Assembly: GCF_002443255.2 (NCBI RefSeq)
Contig: NW_019211455.1
Location: 53,034,801 to 53,098,800 of the forward strand
Reading direction: 5' to 3'
From: Varroa destructor
Lineage: Eukaryota; Arthropoda; Arachnida; Mesostigmata; Varroidae
DNA length: 64,000 bases
Positions 26,412 through 39,600 of this stretch are shown piece after piece (positions within the stretch are counted from its first letter, which is position 1; every line of letters starts with the position of its first letter). Below the pieces are notes generated by a model. It did not search any database and was not told the origin of the DNA. It saw only the letters and a program-made list of their open reading frames with translations. Position numbers and translations under genes: made by a program.

Positions 26412-29400
26412 GCGATTTTGCCCCACCAAGGGCAAAATGGAAAAATGCAGTGGCAAGGTCAGCCTCGCTCGCTTTTCCTAACCACAGACGCCGATTAATT
26501 CATTTTTCCAAAATGACTAGCTTCAATGCCCGTTGTAATACTAATTGCTAGCATAAATATTGTGCCTGTTTATCGTTGTGGTACTATACTGTGGAATATA
26601 TTATATATGTGGAAATTAGCTAGTTGTAGAGGATTTGCAAGCTGTACATTATAAGTATATATATATACATGTAGTTTTTTTTCTATTTAATTGTATAGAA
26701 AATGATAGAATATGAAAAGAGATTCAAGGACAGGTTCTCTTCAATATCGCTTTACCGTAGAATTAGGCTCATAATGCCGAGATTTTGTGTTTGTGAATTG
26801 TCTGACGGTTGTGCTGAAAGTCGGCTATGCGACGTGCAGCCGCGCATATTCATCCCAGTTTAGATCGAAACGCAGTTTTTGTGCTTATACTATTATTATC
26901 GCAGTGTTGTTAGCTTGTGTTTATTTGTCCATCATGGATGTGTTTGTATCTATTGATGTGAGAAGATCAACTCAGAGAATAGAGCAGATATCAAATATGT
27001 GTAGATACGTTAATTATTACAAATGGCACAGTCACGAATGTGACTGCACATTCGTGCAGACGCCATGCCGACTGACAAGGTTCAAGTGCGTGAAATAAAT
27101 GTAGTTCGACTATTTTGTTATGAAAATTGTTATTTCTTCTTTTTCTCGTTATTACTGTAATTGTTTAAGTGTAGCTAATAAATATATTTTAAGAGCTCTA
27201 GATGTCTTCTCCGGCTCAGTCTGCCCCTCTTCGATACTGTCGTTGTAGCTTGACAATGAATAGAACCATTAATAGGGATCGAGTAGAGATGATACGACAA
27301 GACCGGTATAGCCGGTATAATTCAAAATTAATGTAGATCAAGAGAGTGCTGACTAAATGTAGTTCGAGGACGAGTCTTTCCCTAAGGGTAAACTGTTGAG
27401 CTCTAACGTACTTCCGAATTATAGAGTTCCAAATAGACTCCACCCTTTTCTGGATCGACTGCAATTGAATAAAGCGATTTTAAAAAAAGCAATGAAGACG
27501 CTGCCGGATCCCTCTTTTCAACGTAACAATTCGTCCGATATGAACGTCATTTGACAGCAGGGTAAATACCCAAACACAAATTAAGACTGAGCAGAACCAA
27601 GGAACAGTTATCATTTCCAGTTTCTTTAGGCTACCAAAACAAAAACGCTTCAACCCTTGGCAGGAGCATTGGTAATCTGTTCGCTGCTACCTGGCCCCTT
27701 AAGTTCCTATACGACGTTAGGTAAGAACAAGTATTGGGATTTTAGGTTTTTCCCAAATTCACGTACAGTCACAAGCAGCTCGAACAAGCCATTGTATGAA
27801 TGTTGCTATTAACAAAGCTAGCTAGTTGCAGCAAATTAAACTACTTATATTCATCATCTCGTAGACTATGCACAGATAATTGTCCTATGGCAAAGATAAT
27901 AGTTTCTAGCTTTCAATCAGATTAATGTTATCCTAAAAAGAAATTTATTTTTCTTATGAATGTGTAGATTTTTCATACAAAAATATAGGACTATATGAAA
28001 ATCTCTACACGTCCAAACCAGTATTTCTTTCAGCACCTATAGCGGATAACGTGAAATTTCACAGTTTCATTGTGCCTTATATACATAGATAGCCCAGCAA
28101 TTGTGTCGGTCTTTCGCGCATAGATTCCTGTTTACTCTCTGCGCCATTCTCGAAAAAGCAGACGATACAAAAAATCATAAGATCTAGTATTCTTCTAGCA
28201 CACTTAAGAAGTCTGTAATCTCTTCTTTATTAATGCTTCATTTCACTATTTCAGGTGGCAACATAGCAAATCAACTAAGAATGAACACATTCATCATCAA
28301 TCGATTACTCATACCGCGAATATTCAAAAGATTGCGGCAGGAAAGGGCCGCGAATCGAATATGGCGGCCGCATGTTTAAATCTACTGGTGGGCGCGTTCT
28401 CGATGATGAGCAGAAGAAGCAAGCTTCATTTGACCGAGTACGGCTTCGACGTTGCCACAAGGCTCAAAGCTTAGAAAACGATTTCGTACAAGAATTTCAA
28501 CCGTTTCATTGACTGTGTTCGTAGTTCCCGGATTTAATCGTGTCTGTTTAATTATACAATCGAATTTGTGTGTATACAGAATCGTGTAAAAACTGTCATG
28601 TAAAAAAAATGACGTTAGCATGAATATGAGGAGGTATGATTTTTCGGTTGTCATATGGCTTCTAAAGTATGCAAGATTGCCACAGACTGACGTTGTTAGC
28701 TATACGTGCTTTACTTGTTTCATTTGTAGTGGTTCAAGTCAGTTGTTTTCATCACTCACTTAGTAACACGCGCTCGATGAATACATGTAAAGATTAACGC
28801 ACGCTCGGTACTAATTAGCTTGTTGATTTTATAGATTTTCAGTTACTGAACGTTTCAAGTTAAGGGAAATACACCCGAAACGCAGTAACGTGTGTTGTTA
28901 CTAATTAATATAATACACATTTATATCTAGCCATAACGTGTTTAAATATGTAGCATTGAAAACGTAGACGCATGGCACGTTAACGAGGAATAATACTCTA
29001 TAGATGATCATTGTTGTAAGGCTACGCGGAAACTGCTTACTTCAGGCCTCAACACAAAAATCGTAAACGCTCTGATAGCCACAGCTGCTAACAATGAAAA
29101 ATAACAATCAAAGAAAATTATCATCAAAAAATAAAATCGTGTTTATAGTAGGTGATAACGCATCTTCGCTGAAATGAAAGTAGATGTTTTTAGGTCACAT
29201 TTTAAAGCGGTTCTTTGTGTTTAATAGTAAAAGTAGATCGAATGTATGCCTATTTGTTTCACATTAGTTATTTTTATAGGTTCATTTAAAAAAAATTTGC
29301 CATTTTCAATTATTAGAAGCCGATCTAAGTCACTTTTCTTTAACCTGAATCATCTGTTGTCTTATGTTGGCGTTCGGTAGTGATAAAACATGCATGAAGT

Positions 29401-29818
29401 TTACGTTGCATAATTCAACTAATTATTCAAACCAGAACAATTCCCTTAGGTTGCCTGTGATCAGACACAAGACCTACGAATGATCAAAACACGCAAACAC
29501 ATTTAAAACTTCAGAAACAATATTAGACAATACATATATGTTAAGTTTGCTACTCCTCAGCGGCAATATTTTTGCTGGGATATACACACCCTGAAAGAAT
29601 CGGGAATCATTTTATCTGTTGGATTTAAATGTCCTATGTCATCTGTCGTCCGAATACATCAGGGTAGTTAATCGATGCCTTTTATATTTTGTACATTTAG
29701 GTTGTTTTAGAAGCAAAAATTACTCTGGGTTCGACGCTGTAAATATTACCGAAAAACTCGTACGTTTGTGGAGAAGTCGAATGTATTTTTGGTTGTCTTT
29801 ACTACCCATCAAGACGAA
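26412..29818. other. Region downstream of RdRP, no gene supported
   Basis: The first several hundred bases are probably the 3' untranslated region of RdRP; AATAAA signals occur near 27095 and 27177. A minus-strand reverse-transcriptase-like fragment is listed separately. An imperfect inverted repeat at 27962-28010 (GTGTAGATTTTTCATA against its near complement) could be a small hairpin. The plus-strand 37-codon frame starting with ATG near 28362 has no recognisable motif. Confidence 0.45.
27230..27560 (-). mobile_element. Possible LINE reverse transcriptase fragment
   Basis: In the minus direction one frame reads RIVTLKRGIRQ, which resembles the RRGVRQG turn of non-LTR reverse transcriptases. 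Another reads IQKRVESIWNSIIRKYVRAQ followed by TLRERLVLELHLVSTLLIYI, which resembles the R.LTLRGR...LVLSKLIYI block downstream of the reverse transcriptase in L1/Tx1-like elements. The two are separated by a deletion and a frameshift. No ends or poly-A tail were found. The match is by pattern memory only. Confidence 0.35.
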
Positions 29819-32800
29819 ATGACTCCACGTAAAACTGTTTCAACTAAAAAGAAATCGGGTGAAAAGACGAGTACTTCTTCTGGCCGTAAAGTTCTCCAGC
29901 GAACATCTATTTCTGTTGCATCTATCAAAGAGAAGACCAGACAGGGTATGTGATATGAAATCTTTATAGACAGAAATCGTTTGTAATTGAATTTGTAACA
30001 AATTTAGCTGATTTAAACGATCAAGTGATATGGCTTGCTATCTGAATTTTTCCTCGATTGTTTAAAGGTCTATTTAATATATTTTATGTCATCATATTTA
30101 AATCTTGAAAGGCATTTTTCAACCTTTATTAGAAAAAACATACCACTTAATACTAACGAGTAAGAAATGTCGCCTTATACATGTTGTATTTTGTTTTTTC
30201 AATAGGCCTGAAACGATTAACGAATAAGGGCGGTATTCAGAAGCGGACTGTGCATAAGAGCCCTGCGAAAATACTGAAAGAAAATATTAGCGCGAATTCT
30301 AGAAAAACCAATACTTCTATCAAAAGCCCAGCCATCAAGGTAAGCTTTTCGTTCGTTGAATGCTATTTCATATATTTTGGGAATTGTACTCATTGTTAGT
30401 TGGCATATGGGCTTCTAGATATGATTTAATTTTTGTCAATTTTAAAACTGTTTTTAATTTAATCTATCTTTGCAGCTAGGTGATGTTTATAAACGGGAAA
30501 AGTTTTGCCGCTTTGGTCCGTCCTAAGCAAATTCTTTGAATTTATTATATTCATTATTTTAAATTTTAGTTTCAAGTCTTATTATAATATAGTTCAACAA
30601 TAAAGCTCCGACATAATTCGACCAAGATGTGCATGTGGCGTACTGGCGAAGAAATCCGTCTAAAATGCATTACAACTCATTGAAGTGTGACTTTTATAAT
30701 ATATATATATATATGTTTTCGAAAAAGTATTGCTCGGTTTTAAGCCAGTATTGAACTTAACATTTTTACAGTTGAAAATAATATCACAAAACCGAATATA
30801 CTTCATTTTTATCGATGATTTCCTAGTAGCAATATCATTTTATCTGTGTAGAACTTCTGTGGTTTCTAAACGAAAATGTGTGACAAGTGATGTTTGTATT
30901 CCTCTATTGAAACTATGTAAACACCATTAAGAAAGTTCTGTAAAGACTGAAACAGTCTGATAGTCTGAGTGTGCAAGATCCGGGTTATATGGCGAATGCA
31001 TTAACATGTGCCCTGCAAGTTTTCTCGATCCTTTCCAAGTAACTAGAGATATATGTGGTCTGGCATTATCATGGTGAAAGACGAAGTCTTTTCTGTTTAC
31101 TAGTTCTATCTTGGTAATTTTTTGTCATACAGAGGTTTTGTCAAGAGATAGTACTATATGACTCGCGATTCCTTTTTTATTCTTCTAAACACATAGCATC
31201 TGTGTCTTTGGCGTCCATTTGGACTTGGCTACAAATTGCGGAGCATATTCTTTCGTATGTGATTCTCGTTTCATCAGTCTTGATCGACTAATTTAGAAAA
31301 AGCTCGATTACAATGCGCTCCTGTAGAGTTTCGCAAACGCAAATACGATTGAGTAAATTCTTTCGTGTAAATTCGTGTGGCACTCAAACCTCTATGTTTC
31401 GAGCTTTACATCAGGTATTGTCGTTACGCACACACAGATTTTGTTTCGTGCTAGAAGCCTCCTGTCTGATAAAATCCCTAACGGCAATACCGGACGTACA
31501 ACTCGAAACATAGAGGCATCTAAATGTCGAGCTTATTTTATGGCCAATTATTTTAAGAAGGTTTGAAGTATTTGGCACTGCACGTTTACTTCCTTGAAGA
31601 TACTCAACTATCACGAGAATTTCACTAGCTTTTTCTGCATTCCACTATCCGCTACGAGAAACACCTTTTTCCTCAGAATTTCTAAAACTAAAACGACAGA
31701 ACCATCTTTTAAGTGATTACACACACTGAAGCACGTGTTCTGGGAATTTAATTCCCAGGACCATGGCATTCATTGACTTGACTGAATAGCGGTGCAAACG
31801 TTACTATCTGGAGTGTAGTATTTCTGCATTGTTCTGGCGTTAGCAGAAGCTACGACGTTGTTGTAGTGGTCGGGTTGAATTATGTATATATGCTGACGTA
31901 GTATAATGAATGTTTTCTATTTACTTAACGACCTTGTTAACACCTGTTTATCATTATTTGTTGCTAGCGTTGTCTCATGCGCCTTCCAAAATTGAAGTGT
32001 AGTATCTTGTTTTGTACGATAAGATAGTTTTAAGTAACCTAACCTAACCATAAGATAGTTTTACTATGTCTGCTACGTTTGAGTAAAGCTATTTTTATCT
32101 TTTTTACCACATTCTGCTTCTTGTTTCGGACATTGTTCTTCAAATCTTCAAGAAAAATATCATCATAATGACAGCTATCGGAAATACTTGTTGTTATTTC
32201 TTAAGTTGGTACATCTGTTGCAGTTGATTAAAAAAATAATGTAAGGGTGATATTGTTGTGCTTAACGATATACGCTTGCAGGTTTTTCGTCCGCGCAGTG
32301 ACGAAAATTATACCCCACAAAGACAACAACCATCGAGAAAGGTTAAAACCTGCAAAGGCCCCAAGCAACAATACGAAAGTGAGTTCGAAAAACGTCGGAT
32401 ACCTGTGTCAGTGTCGTCAGCTTTGCAAGAGGTAAGGCGTGTTTGCAAAAACCTTCCCTTAAGCCCACTAAAACCACTAGATAGAACGTATACATGATGT
32501 TTGCTTTTCAAATTGATTGTACCACAACTTGTTATCAATAAAGCCTGGAGAAGGAAACCAAAAACCGAGCGCCGTCCTCCAGTCTTGGCTGCACCACCTT
32601 TATGGACTTAAATTTGTGGCGTTATTTTTTGTCTATAGCGGGTCTTACCCAATTTGCACCATCTTTACCGATTTCTTCGTCCGTTATTTTAATCCTCCCG
32701 TTCATATTTACTTCTATGTTTGCCCTATTTTTGCGTTTGTGTTAGATGAAAGGTAACATTTCCAAAGCCTTGGAAACAGTGTCAACGAAGCTCAAAATTA

Positions 32801-33744
32801 ATCGCGGGGAACGACGCAGTATCCGTCAGTCGGCCTATGATCCATTGCTGAGTTCTGACACCCCAGTGAAACTTTATTCGCCGTTTACGATTGGCGACTT
32901 TGAGCACACTCCGACAGGTGAAAGATCATCAGAACACTCTGCAAAGCGTAACGGTCGTGTGCAGACGGCGTCTACGTCAAATCGAACAACCCCAAGAAAT
33001 CGCGGCGGAAAGATTCAGAGTGTAAAACACGGAGCAAACGTAAGCAGGTAAGAATTCTCGAGCCTAATGTAGAACATAACGTAAAAAATCAAAATCAAAA
33101 CAAACGATCTAAACAACACTAAACTATTACGGAAATAAATTTCAATTTGAGGATAGACGAAGTAGTCTAGGTTTGAGGTTAGGCACTGGTACACTCCGTT
33201 TTGTGTTAGACAAGAGAAACGGTCTGAAGTGATGCCTTCCTAACACAGTACCATATGTACAACCCGAACCATTTACTTTATACGCAGTTGAACTGTTAGC
33301 TGCATTGTGTATGAGTCGTCATTACAAATTGGAAACTAGGGTTCTTTGAAAAATTAGCTTTTTAGAAAGCAAGTAGCTTTCCTTATGGCACGGAAAATGT
33401 GCAAGCTTGAGGAAAATTCCAATACGAAATCCCTAATGTTGACATGCGGAAAAATACCAAACGGAAATGCGCTTCCATGATAAATATCTACACACTAAAG
33501 CTATATTTTGTCTATAGAATAGTCTTATTGATAACCCACAAATGAGCTAAGGTTTTAAGTAATATCGTTACTTACTTTTTTTTATTAAAATCTATAATAC
33601 TCGTCTATTTTTTGCTGACTTTACAGGAATCTTCTCGATACTCCCACCGGAAAGTTTCGCCAAGATCTTGAGGATATGACAAAAGGCTTTAAAGAACTGA
33701 CCTCACTTGCGAAACGGTTGAACGATCGTGTACAACAGGAGTAG
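29819..33744 (+). CDS. Unrecognised basic protein with KEN box, five exons, complete
   Basis: Exons 29819-29945, 30206-30339, 32282-32431, 32746-33047 and 33627-33744 join with matching phases (1, 0, 0, 2) and good splice sites to a 276-residue protein. It starts MTPRKTVSTKKKSGEKTS and ends TSLAKRLNDRVQQE. I do not recognise the family. It is rich in Lys, Arg, Ser and Thr and probably nuclear. It contains a KEN box (KILKENISAN, residues 67-69) and an RxxL (RKVL). At least seven S/T-P sites are present, including two KSPA, DTPVK, YSPF, HTPTG, TTPRN and DTPTGK. The C-terminal 25 residues (LEDMTKGFKELTSLAKRLND) look helical or coiled-coil. That combination is typical of cell-cycle proteins phosphorylated by CDKs and destroyed by APC/C, so a spindle or cohesion factor is a reasonable but unproven guess. 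A dead mariner lies in intron 2 (30340-32281). Earlier in-frame codons upstream of 29819 make the start slightly uncertain. Confidence 0.75.
30700..31720 (-). mobile_element. Dead mariner transposase relic in an intron
   Basis: The minus strand reads IELVNRKDFVFHHDNARPH (31053-31112), the mariner signature around the second catalytic Asp, then SPYNPDLAHSDY (about 30961-30999) with the third Asp of DD34D elements. After a frameshift comes LFQSLQNFLNGV and a KPQKFYTDK block near 30840. Upstream, near 31560-31700, an N-terminal helix-turn-helix-like stretch remains. Multiple stops and frameshifts make it inactive. The terminal inverted repeats are not defined; the left end could lie near 32050, where a TAACCTAACC tract occurs. 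Confidence 0.8.
31389..31516. repeat. Imperfect inverted repeat, arms about 39 bases
   Basis: The arm 31389-31427 (CTCTATGTTTCGAG...GTATTGTCGTTA) is nearly the reverse complement of 31478-31516 (TAACGGCAATAC...CTCGAAACATAGAG), with roughly 85 percent match by eye and about 50 bases between. It lies inside the mariner relic but is not a terminal repeat, so it is either a local fold-back duplication or a second small insertion. Confidence 0.7.
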
Positions 33745-36700
33745 ATTTGGGGTTGAAAGCAAAAGCTGAACTATCCTATTTGCAGCTTTGCTATGCCCCA
33801 CCTTGCGAAGTCTGGATATGCATACGCTTTAATCTGCAGTTTTGTTCAACATGCCACAATAAGTATTGGGATCCCCTATGCTCAAATTGTGTAAGGTTCC
33901 TATTAGAGTAATCGGAAAGAAAGCCACTTTCTCATATTTTGAAGCTATTTAATAATAATTACTACAAAAAATGGCGTTCCAACTGTTAATCTGGCATATG
34001 TTACCTGCTAACTGATTTTCATGTAGTAGGCGTTTAGTACCCATGAATGACATTTTTATTTAAAGCCGTACTAGATTACATAATAATTTCAAGTCGAATA
34101 AGCTTTCCAGAGTGGTACTGTCTTTTCTGAACAGATCAGTTTAGAGCGAAGTGCAGAACTCGCACAGAATTAATTGACTAAGCCAAACAGACAACTACTT
34201 TACTATTGCAGCTAGCTTAAAAATCTCGTAAGGAAAAAAAGCATCTGTATTTTTCCACTTTTTTTTCTAGCTCCCTCTTCATTCCTGGCAGACCCAAAAA
34301 TCATCAGCTATATACGATTATGATGCATATTGTTAACTCCAAAATATTAATATTTTTTTTTTTAAATAAAGCTTCAGCCTAAGTAAAATAAGTCGACATG
34401 GTGAATATGCTATTATTCTACTGACACCCGCCTCCGTCTTTTACTTCGAATATTAAGGGAAACGAGTTTGGAACTACGCACAAATTTCAGCTGTAAATTA
34501 AAGAAGATTTCTACTATTGTGATTATAACGATACTTTTGTTACTCCTGTTAATCGCGCCAAATATAGTCATAATTTCAACCCTTTTCAGTAATCTCTTTC
34601 TTTTTTCAATATAAATTCTTTTTAATCAGTGTCGTCCTGGATTGTTCTCAACTATTTTATAGCAGCATAAATACTACATGGATGGCAATGCCTCTACGTT
34701 TTGTCGAATCATTAATAAACAAAAAATGTCAACTCGAAGCAGATCGTTTCCCTCACCCACTCAGTGTCTAAAGCCCTATGCAGTAAACACGAGTCCATAA
34801 AACAGTTTATGGCATCGCCTACCATATTATCTATTTGTCATTAAAATGCAATCATATCTAAAAACCGTCAATTTTCTGCTATGCTACAATGTTACCTAAC
34901 GCCCAAATTGCTAGCTTATCTTTTTGTACTTCACGTGTGTACTTGCTGGTATTTTTGGCTGGCAGGGTTGCTAAATCTTAGATATAAAGAAGGCCCTATC
35001 TACACTTGGCAGTACGTGCTAGAGACACGCAAAAAACAACTGAACTGTACACAGATTTTAAAAATAAACGCACTTCAAACTTTTACCAGTCTAAATCTTA
35101 TTTCGAATACATCGTTCTACGTTTGTTGCCCTTAGCAGCAATTCTTTATTTAAATGCGCATATCATTCATCTTCAATACTAGGAATTACAGCATATTGGT
35201 GTCGGGCTCTAATTGATTACTACGTTTTTCTAACTTCGTGCGCTAACCTTTCGAAATATAGTTATAGTGTCATCGAAGAACTGCGTAACGGAAGTACCGA
35301 ATTTATATCTAGCAGAATGTCTATGATATGCAGATGGTATTAGTCCACAAATTTTCACCTATAAATCAGATACCATCGATTACGTCACAGATCCGATATT
35401 TACGATGAAACTATCCCATTCTTTGGTCTATATCATTTTTATTATTATTATAAAAGGAGTAACAGCTAAGACAAAATTCGCGCTATCGCAAATGTTTCTT
35501 TTTTATTATCACCTTGGGATTCGTTCTTAGACGGATTCGTAGACAAAACGAAATTCAAATAGCGTATACAAAACTATCTAAAAATAAATTTATATCTTCT
35601 CTAATTAAACATGCCGACTTAATTTTATGCGATAATTTATTTTATTCTACCTTATATAAAAGTTAATGCTCTTTTAATTAATAAGAGCTATTATGAAAGT
35701 TTGAAAATTATCATTAAATGACACTTTTTTTTTATCACGAAAAAACGCTTGCTTTTCGCGCTTGTTTTTTGCAGGCACTCTCCATTACGTTGTTAATACT
35801 GGTTTCTTTGAATAGATACACACATATAGCAATCATGCTCAGTGGGAACATCGTAGCGTTAGTACCTTACACTATAATATGTAAAACATTTTTAACGATT
35901 ACAAATGAGAGGCGGAGCATTTGCCTTACCAGATTTGGCAACCTTAAAAATCATGCAGCTACCATCGTGTCTCCACAATACAAAATAAAAAATTCTTTAA
36001 AAAAAATGTAATGAAAAAGAAACGAAGACGACTAATGCGATTGTAAAAGTTGGAAGAAATAGTTCCATTTTGATTTTAACACACATCATGCTCTTGTAAT
36101 GTACTTGGATTCTGTTAATCGGAGACGGATCAAACTAGTAGTAAATTTTATCTGCAAATAGGCGCGCATTGGAAGCTGTACCTATGTTGGTATGTTTTGA
36201 CAGTTTAGCTAAAATTCAGATTCAACAAATTGCAAAAGAAAAAACACGAATTTATACGCACGGTAGTTTATTAGTTATAGTACCAAATTCAAATCATTGA
36301 CTGAGACAACTAAATTCTCTTGTGTGAGAAAGCTGAGTCAATTATTATATTAGTTATATATATGTACACATTTGTTGCTGTAGGTTCGATTGAACCGCTT
36401 GAGAGTGGTCTGATATGAAAGGGGGAGCAATATGAAGATTCAGATTATTTTATTTATTATTAGAAGCTTACTCGGTAAGTATGGTCGGCAAGTATGGCCA
36501 CCATGCCAATCTTTAACAGTGGTATAGCATGCATTAGATGATAGTTCTCAACTCTCGCAATGAACAATTAACGTCTGGCCAATGGAAGTTCTCTAGAGCA
36601 ACTCTGTATATAAATGCAGAAAAAGCGTTGATCTTTCTTCATTTCGACTTCGTAGAGATACTATTGAATCGTCGTGGCACTCTGCCTAGCGTTTTCGAAT

Positions 36701-38859
36701 GCAGCTTGTTTTGATCGCCGTTTAAGAGGCACCATTTTAAAACCGCCTCCTTTTCCGTTTCTGATCATTCCACAAAACGCGCCTTCGAATTACCATTACC
36801 CAATATGCAAAGGAAGGACCAGCTATCTAGCGACCCGCTTTTAACATCTCCGATAAGTTGTGTTCCTTTCCTTCCTATGTATAGATCAGACTTGTAGTCC
36901 GAAAAACATAGTATAGCACTCTGTTCACCCGAATTAGTTGCTCATTTTTGACATGTTTCGTCTGTTTTTCACCTTTATATACATCGAACCTATAAACGTG
37001 TTCTATTTAGTTTCCTCTACGTCCGTCGCGTGTCGGGAGCCAATATGCTGCTTAGACAACGAGTGCAAACGCTTGAATCGATCATGGTGGATGTCCTTGT
37101 GTTATGTGCTCTACCTCAGGATTATCTTCTAGGCGTGGGTGTGTCCAGGTAGACCGGATAACCGTCTAAAAATACGAAACCTCGAATATCGAATAATAAC
37201 GCCTATCGTTAGCTCCGAACCTGGAGAAAGAATTAAAAGAAAATAATGAACTGTATTAAATGTTTTCTCACGTCGGAACAGGGTGTTGCTGGGGTAAAGT
37301 AAAACAACGCGAAAATCGTCTCCTATTTTTTTAATTGCATCAATAATTTGCTAAGAAATTTATATCAATTTATGGGGATAAATGAAATGGGGATTTCATT
37401 TAGCAGGCGTCAAATACTCTCAATATAATACACTCAGCTGGACTCCCAGGAAACTGACTATGCAGATTTGTTATTCCTGCCCTTTTCTACTGGTCGAGAA
37501 CACGGTCATTCCAAAGCAGGATAACACTTACGAGAAAAAGACACTCGCTTTTTGCCGAAAAAGTATCCTTGACTTTTCCACTTTATTTTCATTAACGTAT
37601 TTACATTGTAGAGACTGCTGACTGAGACCCTGTCCATCTCGTATCGAATTTAGCGTTCGCTCTTCGACTTAATGGCATCACTCGATGCCCGCCTACTTGC
37701 TTGCCCGCCATGAAACATGTCACGATATCAGCTTCATCGTCATCATAAATAACTACCATCCGTTTTTCCACTGCGTAAATGCCGGTCGTCCTACAGCAGA
37801 CGTGTAGGGCTCTGTTGCTTGCCATATCCTTGCGATCCATTCAATAGCCAATTACTTTTTTAAGCGTTCGACTTGTTTACGCGATTACTCATATTCGTCC
37901 ACTGAACTGACTCAATAGCGAGCCGATTAATTAACTGAGAATTGATGACACTTTTCAAACAGATATTTCTCTAATGTGTGTTAATGGGGGCAATGGGGAC
38001 ATGTAAACATGACAAGCGAAGTAACTAACGGCTACTCTAGTCGGTCGTGGAGACTACATCCGCAGCTAGCGTTCCGCGTTCTTCTACACACCGCACGCAC
38101 TTTGCAGTCGATCACGTCGGAGGGCGATAGTGAAACAGGGAACGAAAAGGAATTTACTCCAAACGGCTCTCAAGTAAAATTCGGCCAGCCTTTTCCGAAG
38201 GCGCTGTGATATCAACATCGTAGTATAGACAGAAATGCATTATTGCCTGTTTTGACATAAGGATTTGGGGACAGTCTAAACAAGGGCATACCATAGTATT
38301 TTTTCAAGTGCCATTGCCTACTCATAAAACGTGAAATCACAAACAGTTATATATAATTGCGGTAACGTGGCCACTTTATTTGCTTGAGAGCCAAGCAACC
38401 GTAACACTCGTTAGATACCGAGGAGAAGCTTCGGTTTAATGAATGGAACTAAAATTCATCGATTAATAACTCCTGATACTCAGTAGGTGTTTGTATTGCC
38501 TGTCAATTGACCGAAAGCCTGCGTGTCTACTTTTCATTGTGGCAGGAAGGCAAGCAACTGGCGTGCAATCTTACGCGTATTTTACACTGATTTATTAGGC
38601 CACACTCGACTAAGCCAGGGGACCTATTCGCTAAGGATACGTGGAACAGGTTCAGCTTTCGAGATTAAACACTCAGTTTTCCTTACTTATTTGTGGAAGA
38701 ATGACTGCAATTTAACCACATAGTAAACGTATGATACTAAAGCTAACCTGCTAAACAATTACATTATTTTAAATGTTCAGAACTACTGTTAAAGTAGCTA
38801 TTCTTAATAAATGCGTTCGATCCCAAACGAAGCTATAGCAGATTTGTCGACATGTGTGA
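33745..38859. other. AT-rich intergenic stretch, no gene supported
   Basis: No conserved protein seen. Hydrophobic open frames at 34881-35135 and 35718-36011 (plus strand) could encode membrane segments, but they have no motif and no convincing splice context. Poly-T and poly-A tracts are frequent (for example 34350-34370). The stretch lies between the KEN-box gene and the first Cys-loop relic. Confidence 0.45.
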
Positions 38860-39600
38860 GTAAGGTTCATGGGACCATCGTGAGATCTAAAGGACTATGA
38901 CGGCATCAGGAACATCACCTTAAGTTACATCACATATGGCAATCGTACATCAAGATCTTCAGCAACCTCAAAATAAACGATTTGTTCACTCACCATTCCT
39001 ATCACTTGGTCGTCGACTTGTTTGGTATGGCAAAGTGGCATCCTAAGACGCAGGCAATCGATAACTGGGATACGAACATGTCATACTTTCCACCCGACAA
39101 CCATAGATGTATGTTTCGGATTCGATCAGCGACGTGCCGTCTCAATCTTTTTAGATACGAAGCGCGTCTCTTAAAGGGCAAGGATGATCTATCACAGGGC
39201 AAAAAGTCAGTTTCTTCGATTCGAGACATCGAACGGACACTGCTCTAAGCTCATAAATGAAGAGTGCGTCACAGACCATTTTGCGTTGCGTGTTAGAAAA
39301 CAAAATTGGTACGTTTACGCTGTTGTTATTTATTTGCGCTGGCCTGTTTTGCTGATTGCCCCTATCGGATAAGAGACGCTTCCATTTGGCCCTATTCAGT
39401 GTCATTCCGAACATCTATCTTTGTTTGAGAATTGTGGGCGATTTGACGCTGTTGACCCGTTGCATGAAATATTGGACTGACGCTCGAGGATGCCCTCGTG
39501 TCATTCGGGATATAGTCGATGGTCAACGAGTTTTTTAGTACGACAATTGTATGTATCAACATTTTAAATGGTACAGCTTTTCGACTATGGTCGCGACTTC
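38860..39600 (+). pseudogene. Decayed Cys-loop receptor subunit, copy 1
   Basis: Frames on the plus strand align block by block with the intact subunit at 45130-49310. YDGIRNITL and WQSYIKIFSNLKIND match its NGLSNITV and WRPDVDIFNHVDF. AKWHPK then WDTNMSYFPPDNHRC (near 39068-39112) match VEWCPQ and CDTDMSHFPHDEHVC; the first Cys of the loop is now Trp. MPLSDKRRFHLALFSVI (39356) matches the M2 region, and a frame near 39500 matches the stretch after M3. Frameshifts and stops separate the blocks and M4 is not found. No first exon was identified. Confidence 0.75.

Noticed and set aside
32040..32056. TAACCTAACCTAACC tract resembling the arthropod telomere repeat TTAGG
   Set aside because: Under three units long and at the edge of a mariner relic; not evidence of an interstitial telomere.
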